A stretch of 64,000 bases of DNA. Source: Meghimatium bilineatum (taxonomy: Eukaryota > Mollusca > Gastropoda > Stylommatophora > Philomycidae). Both the position numbers and the translations under genes were made by a program. Within the stretch, counting starts at the first letter, position 1; each line of letters begins with the position of its first letter. A model generated the notes under the pieces. It had not been told where the DNA came from, made no database searches, and worked only from the letters and a program-made list of their open reading frames with translations. Positions 53,501-59,500 of this stretch are shown here, piece after piece. The stretch spans positions 27,618,015 through 27,682,014 of the forward strand of contig CM067311.1 in NCBI GenBank assembly GCA_034231615.1, given 5' to 3'.

Positions 53501-56500
53501 CCTCGATTGCATCCATATCTCTCTGTATCTCAAGGGGTTCTACATTTGTATGTATTTCACATGCAGCAGTTGGTGCAGAGCTCATTGCTCTTTCTTTGGC
53601 TACTTTATGACCTTTGGTAAAGATGGTATAGAGAGTTTTCTCTCAGTTTATTTGAAGTTTTCATGTTTGACAGTACTCATGTAGTCTTTTAAATCTCCAT
53701 TTAGTCTTTTCAGCATTCTCATGACTCTGCCAATTTATTAGGTTATCAGCATATAGGGCTTTCCAGCTTTGATATGTTTGGCAAGGTCATTAATGTAAAT
53801 GAGAAAGAAAGTGCAGCTCACACCCTGTGGTAAGTCTTTCTATAGAACTTCTTTAGATGAGATTGCATCATTTATCTTTGTCTGGATTGTTCTGTCAATG
53901 AGGAAATTTAAGTTATATAGCTTTCCGCATATTGCCACCTCAATAATCTTCATCAAGAGACCCTTTCTCCATACTCGATCATAAGCCTGATGTAAGACAA
54001 AGAAAAAATAAAATGGATACAATGTGTTTATTTTCCTGGAATCCATCATGGATTTCCTGTGTCAATCTAAATAGTTGGTCTTCTGTGCAACTGCCTTTGT
54101 GAAGCCAGCCTCTTCGTGGCAGAGAATGTTTGAGCTCTTGAGAAACAAGTGAAGTTGTACATTAATCATTCTTTCTGCCAATTTCCCAATACATGATGTT
54201 AGGGATATGGGGGCAGTTGCTTTTAGGTTCATCAGAAGTTTGTTACTTTTCAGGATGGGAAAGATGAAAGTTTTTCATTTCTCCAGGTCATATTTATTAG
54301 TCCAAGGAGTACTTCTTTCCCTGATATGCTCATGTGTGTTAACATTTCATTATAAATTTTATCTGGTCCATGAGACTTTCTTGGCTTTAGTGTCTTCAGC
54401 CCTTGTTGGAGTTCCTGCATACTGAAGTCATCTTAAAATATGGATGAGCTAGAAGTTTAGACTTTAACTTGCTGCTTCAGTAGGTATAGACGCTTCTTAT
54501 CAGCCTCTGACAACTTCCCTACTCTGTTCACACTGGCAAAAAAATGGTTAAAGTGTTTTGCCTTTTTCTGATCTGTGGTGATTGTTCTGTTTCCATCTAT
54601 CACAGGTTTATCATTTGTTCTTCTTCTTTTGTCAGACAAATTATTTATCAGCACCCAAACCTTTCTACCATTTTTCCAGACTAACGGGAAATGAACCAGT
54701 CCGTTCAACAGCACCAAATCGTCTAGCAACTATTTAACATGCGTTCTTCCGTACTTGACTAACCGCATCTCCAAAAAAAGATGCAATTTCATCAAGCCTT
54801 TCAAACCGTGCACACAAAGTCACCAGAACGGACCGATCGAGACAAGGACTATTACAACAACAACAAACATCCCATACAGGTATTGAAATATCCTCAGTAA
54901 CAACAAACATATAACATAATATCCGTATTAGTTATACAAGGGCCGATAGGTCTTGTAAACATGGATAACATATATAGACAATACAATTTTTGCTTCGAGT
55001 AATTGTTTGTACAAGTAAATATAAGTAGGAAGCCCGAGGACAATTTTAAAAAATTTTTGAGACTAACGGGAATTGAACCAGTCCGTTCAACGGCACCAAA
55101 TCGCCTAGCAACTATTGAACACGCGTTCTTGTTACTGATATACGGATATTATGTTATATGTTTGTTGTTACTGAGGATATTTCAATACCTGTATGGGATG
55201 TTTGTTGTTGTTGTAATAGTCCTTGTCTCGATCAGTCCGTTCTGGTGACTTTGTGTGCACGGTTTGAAAGGCTTGATGAAATCGCATCTTTTTTTGGAGA
55301 TGCGGTTAGTCAAGTACGGAAGAACGCGTGTTCAATAGTTGCTAGGCGATTTGGTGCCATTGAACGGACTGGTTCAATTCCTGTTAGTCTCAAAAAACTT
55401 TTTTTAATTGTCCTCTGGCTTCCTACTTATATTTACCATTTTTCCTTAGATCTAAATTCGCGCATGTTTTTGCCCATCTATCTTGTTTCCTCCTTCCTAG
55501 TACTGCACTGGTTAGGATCTCTGGTTCCATCCCAACCACAGAGGGTGCATACATATATAAAAATGCAAAGCATAAAACATGTTGCAACAACAAAATAAAG
55601 GATGAGAAGCATAATTGCATAGATGATGTGCCATGAAGCTTCTATAAGAAGAGAACCTCAATATAACGGCATGTTATCTACTAAGGTTTTATGTTGCATA
55701 GGTGGTTTGTCCAATGGCCATTGGTGAGAACCACAAATGCAAAAATTATGCGGAGGATAACTTATGAGAATGAATCATAACCAACTAACAACAAGAACAT
55801 ATCAAATAAGAAGATCTGGATACAGGGCCAGAGGATGACCTAGAACAAGATGGATAAATACCATCAAGACAACACTGAACAAATGTCATATGCCGATGAT
55901 ATCCTGGTGTATAGACAGGGCAGAAATCGAGAAGAGTGCATCGTGGAACTACAGAAGGAGCTGGACAGACTGACAAATTGGTGTCGAGATACGGGAGCAG
56001 TGGTTAATCCGTCTAAGGCATTCGTGACGTGGTTTTCCTTGAACAATCACATGATAAAGACACCCATGCCACAAGTTTCGTTGTCCGGGAAAAGTTTAGA
56101 AAGAACTAGCACAATGAGATATCTGGGTGTGTTTTTTGACAGAAGCCTGAGTTTCAGGGAACATGTTGACCACATTATCATAAGGGCAGGCAAAGGCTTA
56201 GCAGCAATGAATGTTATGGCTGCTGCGCAATGTGAGCAAAGATTGTTATTTCTTTTGTACCAGGGTTTGGTAGTGGCTGTGGTGGAATATGCACTGGCAA
56301 TTCTGACTCTTAGCCAAACTCAGATCGAAAGACTGGATAGAGTCCAGAATGCAGCAATGCGTATCATTCTGGGATGCACAAGAGACACATCGACAAGAGC
56401 TATGCGATACCTACTTGATTGCCCAACAGCTGAGCATAGATTACAGTATTGCCGTGCACGGGCGTACCTTCAAATACATGCAGATAAGGAACACCCGTTG

Positions 56501-59500
56501 CATTCCGAAATACAGAAAGTTAAAGGCAGCAGACTCAAGAGAGGAAGGTCGTGGATGGGACGTGCTGAAGATGTAATACAAAGCGTGTGCCGATTACAGG
56601 ATGTGGCAGTTGGTGCGGAATGGATAGGTCTACCCACAGATTTCGAAACTTGTTTGAGAGTAGTAATATCACTTAGCAGGGAATGCAGAGAATGGTGTCC
56701 CACAGCTGTGGAGAAAGAAGTGCAGGCTTTAATCAGTGAGAATACCAAAGAGGGGGATGTGATTATATACACTGATGGATCTGTAATTAGGCATGTTCGC
56801 AGTGCTTGGGCCTTTACAGCTCAGTGCGCAGGTAAAACGATCAAGGAGGAAAGTGGTGCCTTTGCGGTCACTACGAGTAGTATGACCATGGAGACTATGG
56901 CGGTGACCAAGGCATTTAAGTGGCTACGCACACAGAAAGTAACGCAGGTCTGCATCTTGAGTGACTCTATGAGTATGATTAAGAAGGTACAAGTGGGTCT
57001 CGTTCGCGAACAGTGGATTGAGGCCTTGAGAAATGCGAGCTTGAAGGCGGTTACATTTATTTTCGTGCCGGGACATGTGGGCGTTCGAGGCAATGAAAGA
57101 GCGGATCAACTGGCATCGTGTGCGATTGTGGCAAAGGGCGATGGGGCAATGGATCGCGCTGACGTTTTGAACTCCTTAAGAGATATAACACGCGAGAGTG
57201 AGACGAATGTGGATGATGATTCCTTTTCAATGGCTAGGATTAAAGATCAGGGATTGAGATGCGGTGTTGCTAGAGGTGAACATTTTGGAGGGCGCAGAAG
57301 AATGATGGTCAACCAGCATAGGGCCGGTACTGTCAGCAGAAGTGTGATGACGGATACACTCAAGGAGAGATCGGAGCAACTATGGATGTGTCCAGTTTGC
57401 AGTGATGATGATTCGACGACTAACTAACTAACTAACTAACTGAACAAATATTCAACACAGCCAAGTGACACATCTGGCCTTGGATATACAACTAAAGCTT
57501 CCAGTCATTCAGCACTCCTATGCTTAATGGCAAGTATGAATGTTCAGACTATCATCCACCTGGGGTTAGGTTAGACAATAAACAAGAGTTTTTTTCAGGT
57601 GATCCTTGAAGTGCTTTTTCTGCCCTTTGCTTGAATGTTTACCTTCGCACAGCTCCCCATAGAATAATCTCTTAGAAAGGCACATGTCTGGCATACGGAC
57701 GATGTGGCCAGTCAAGCAGAGTTGGGACCTAGTCAGTAGGGCATTGATGCTTTGCATATGGACTTCTGAAGGATTTCCATGTCTGGTACTCGATCCTGTC
57801 AACGAACTTCCATGAGGTGTTGTAGACACCGAAGGTGAAAAGAGTTAAGCTGTCGAGCGTGTCTCGCATAGGCAGTCCAGCAAGACACAGCATAAAACAG
57901 TGTTAGCTGTTTAGCAGTTATTTAGTCAAGCAAAATGAATTAAACAGGTTACTAAAACACTTACCTTGCCTATTAATAAAAATATATAAAAAGTATATAT
58001 AAAAAACATACAATAAAACTAAACAGGACAATTCTCCACGTATTAGCTCAAATTGAACCTTTTTCAAGAGACAAACAACAGAAAACAACACAATAAAAAA
58101 CAAAATAGATGACTAGATTTCATCAAGCCCCGTCTCCATAACGCAGGGATGGCAACGCATCTAGTAAAAGAGAAAATGCGTGCATTCATTATAAACAAAC
58201 CGTAAGTGGGAAATTAGAGGCACTATAGATGTAGTTGGGATGTTTATAATGAGTGCAAGAATAATAAAAGTAAAAGATAAGAAAAATACCCCTTTTGTCA
58301 CTTTATCAGCCAGGCAGGTTTTAAGAACATAGTCACAAAAGACAAGACTGAAGGGAACAGAGACAGATGGGGACGTGAGAAAATATTCGTTTGACAACCT
58401 AGCAAGGCTTGGAAACAACGATCCTGATAACAATACTGTGAACAGAGAAACATGGTCACCTACGCCGACCAGAATGGCATATGATAATGATAGATGAGTA
58501 ATGATGAGGTTGTGTGGTGGTGGGGTGAGTGGGTTTGGGGAAGGAAGGATACAAGAAGAAACATCATTTGAAAACGCATGGAATGAATGTGAAACCAAAT
58601 ATAGACATAAACATAGGGCCTATATATAAAACCAAACCTAAACATACATAGAAATGTATACACACAACAAGAGTTAAGAAATAAATATATAACAAAATGG
58701 ACACAGATGTGTGAAGGATACCCACACAAAATGCACAGGCATGTAAATGTATCCACACATAGGAAAAGGCTCACACCAGAATAGGCATACATATTGACAC
58801 AGAATGGAGATACGTGCATTAACATAAACAAGCGCTCACATAAATATATATGTACATAAATATGAACATGCATCCACATAAACACTTTCTCACATAAATA
58901 AAAACAATAACATGAACATTCGCACACATAGAAACATATACATATATTAATGTAAATATAAACGTTCGTTCACATAAAGATAATGCTATAACAACTGCAT
59001 ATGTATATCCCCATCTGTCTCTGTTCCCTTCAGTCTTGCCTGTTGTGTACTATGTTCTTAAAACCTGCCTGTCTGATAAAGTGACAAAAGGGGTATTTTT
59101 CTTATCTTTTTCTTTTATTATTCTTGCACTCATTATAAACATCCCAACTACATCTATAGTGCCTCTAATTTCCCACTTTCGGTTTGTTTATAATGAATGC
59201 ACGCATTTTCTCTTTTACTAGATGCGTTGCCATCCCTGCGTTATGGAGACGGGGCTTGATGAAATCTAAAGTCATCTATTTGGTTTTTTATTTTGTTGTT
59301 TTCTGTTGTTTGTCTCTTGAAAAAGGTTCAATTTGAGCCGATACGTGGAGAATTGTCCTGTTTAGTTTTATTGTATGTTTTTTTTATATATACTCTTTTA
59401 TATATTTTTATTAATAGGCAAAGTAAGTGTTTTAGTAACCTGTTTAATTCATTTTGCTTGACTATTTGTTCATTAGGTTACTGCAGCACCATTCACTTTG

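Noticed and set aside
53343..53684. 113-codon hydrophobic plus-strand frame
   Set aside because: Antisense shadow of the LINE at 52740-54690.
55335..55392. True tRNA gene
   Set aside because: B-box good, A-box weak, and the spacing leaves no room for an anticodon arm; no acceptor-stem pairing.
58161..58598. Coding frames of 145 and 155 codons on the minus strand
   Set aside because: They lie in the arm and spacer of the inverted repeat; a mirror frame appears at 59036-59221, and they overlap LINE sequence read on the opposite strand.
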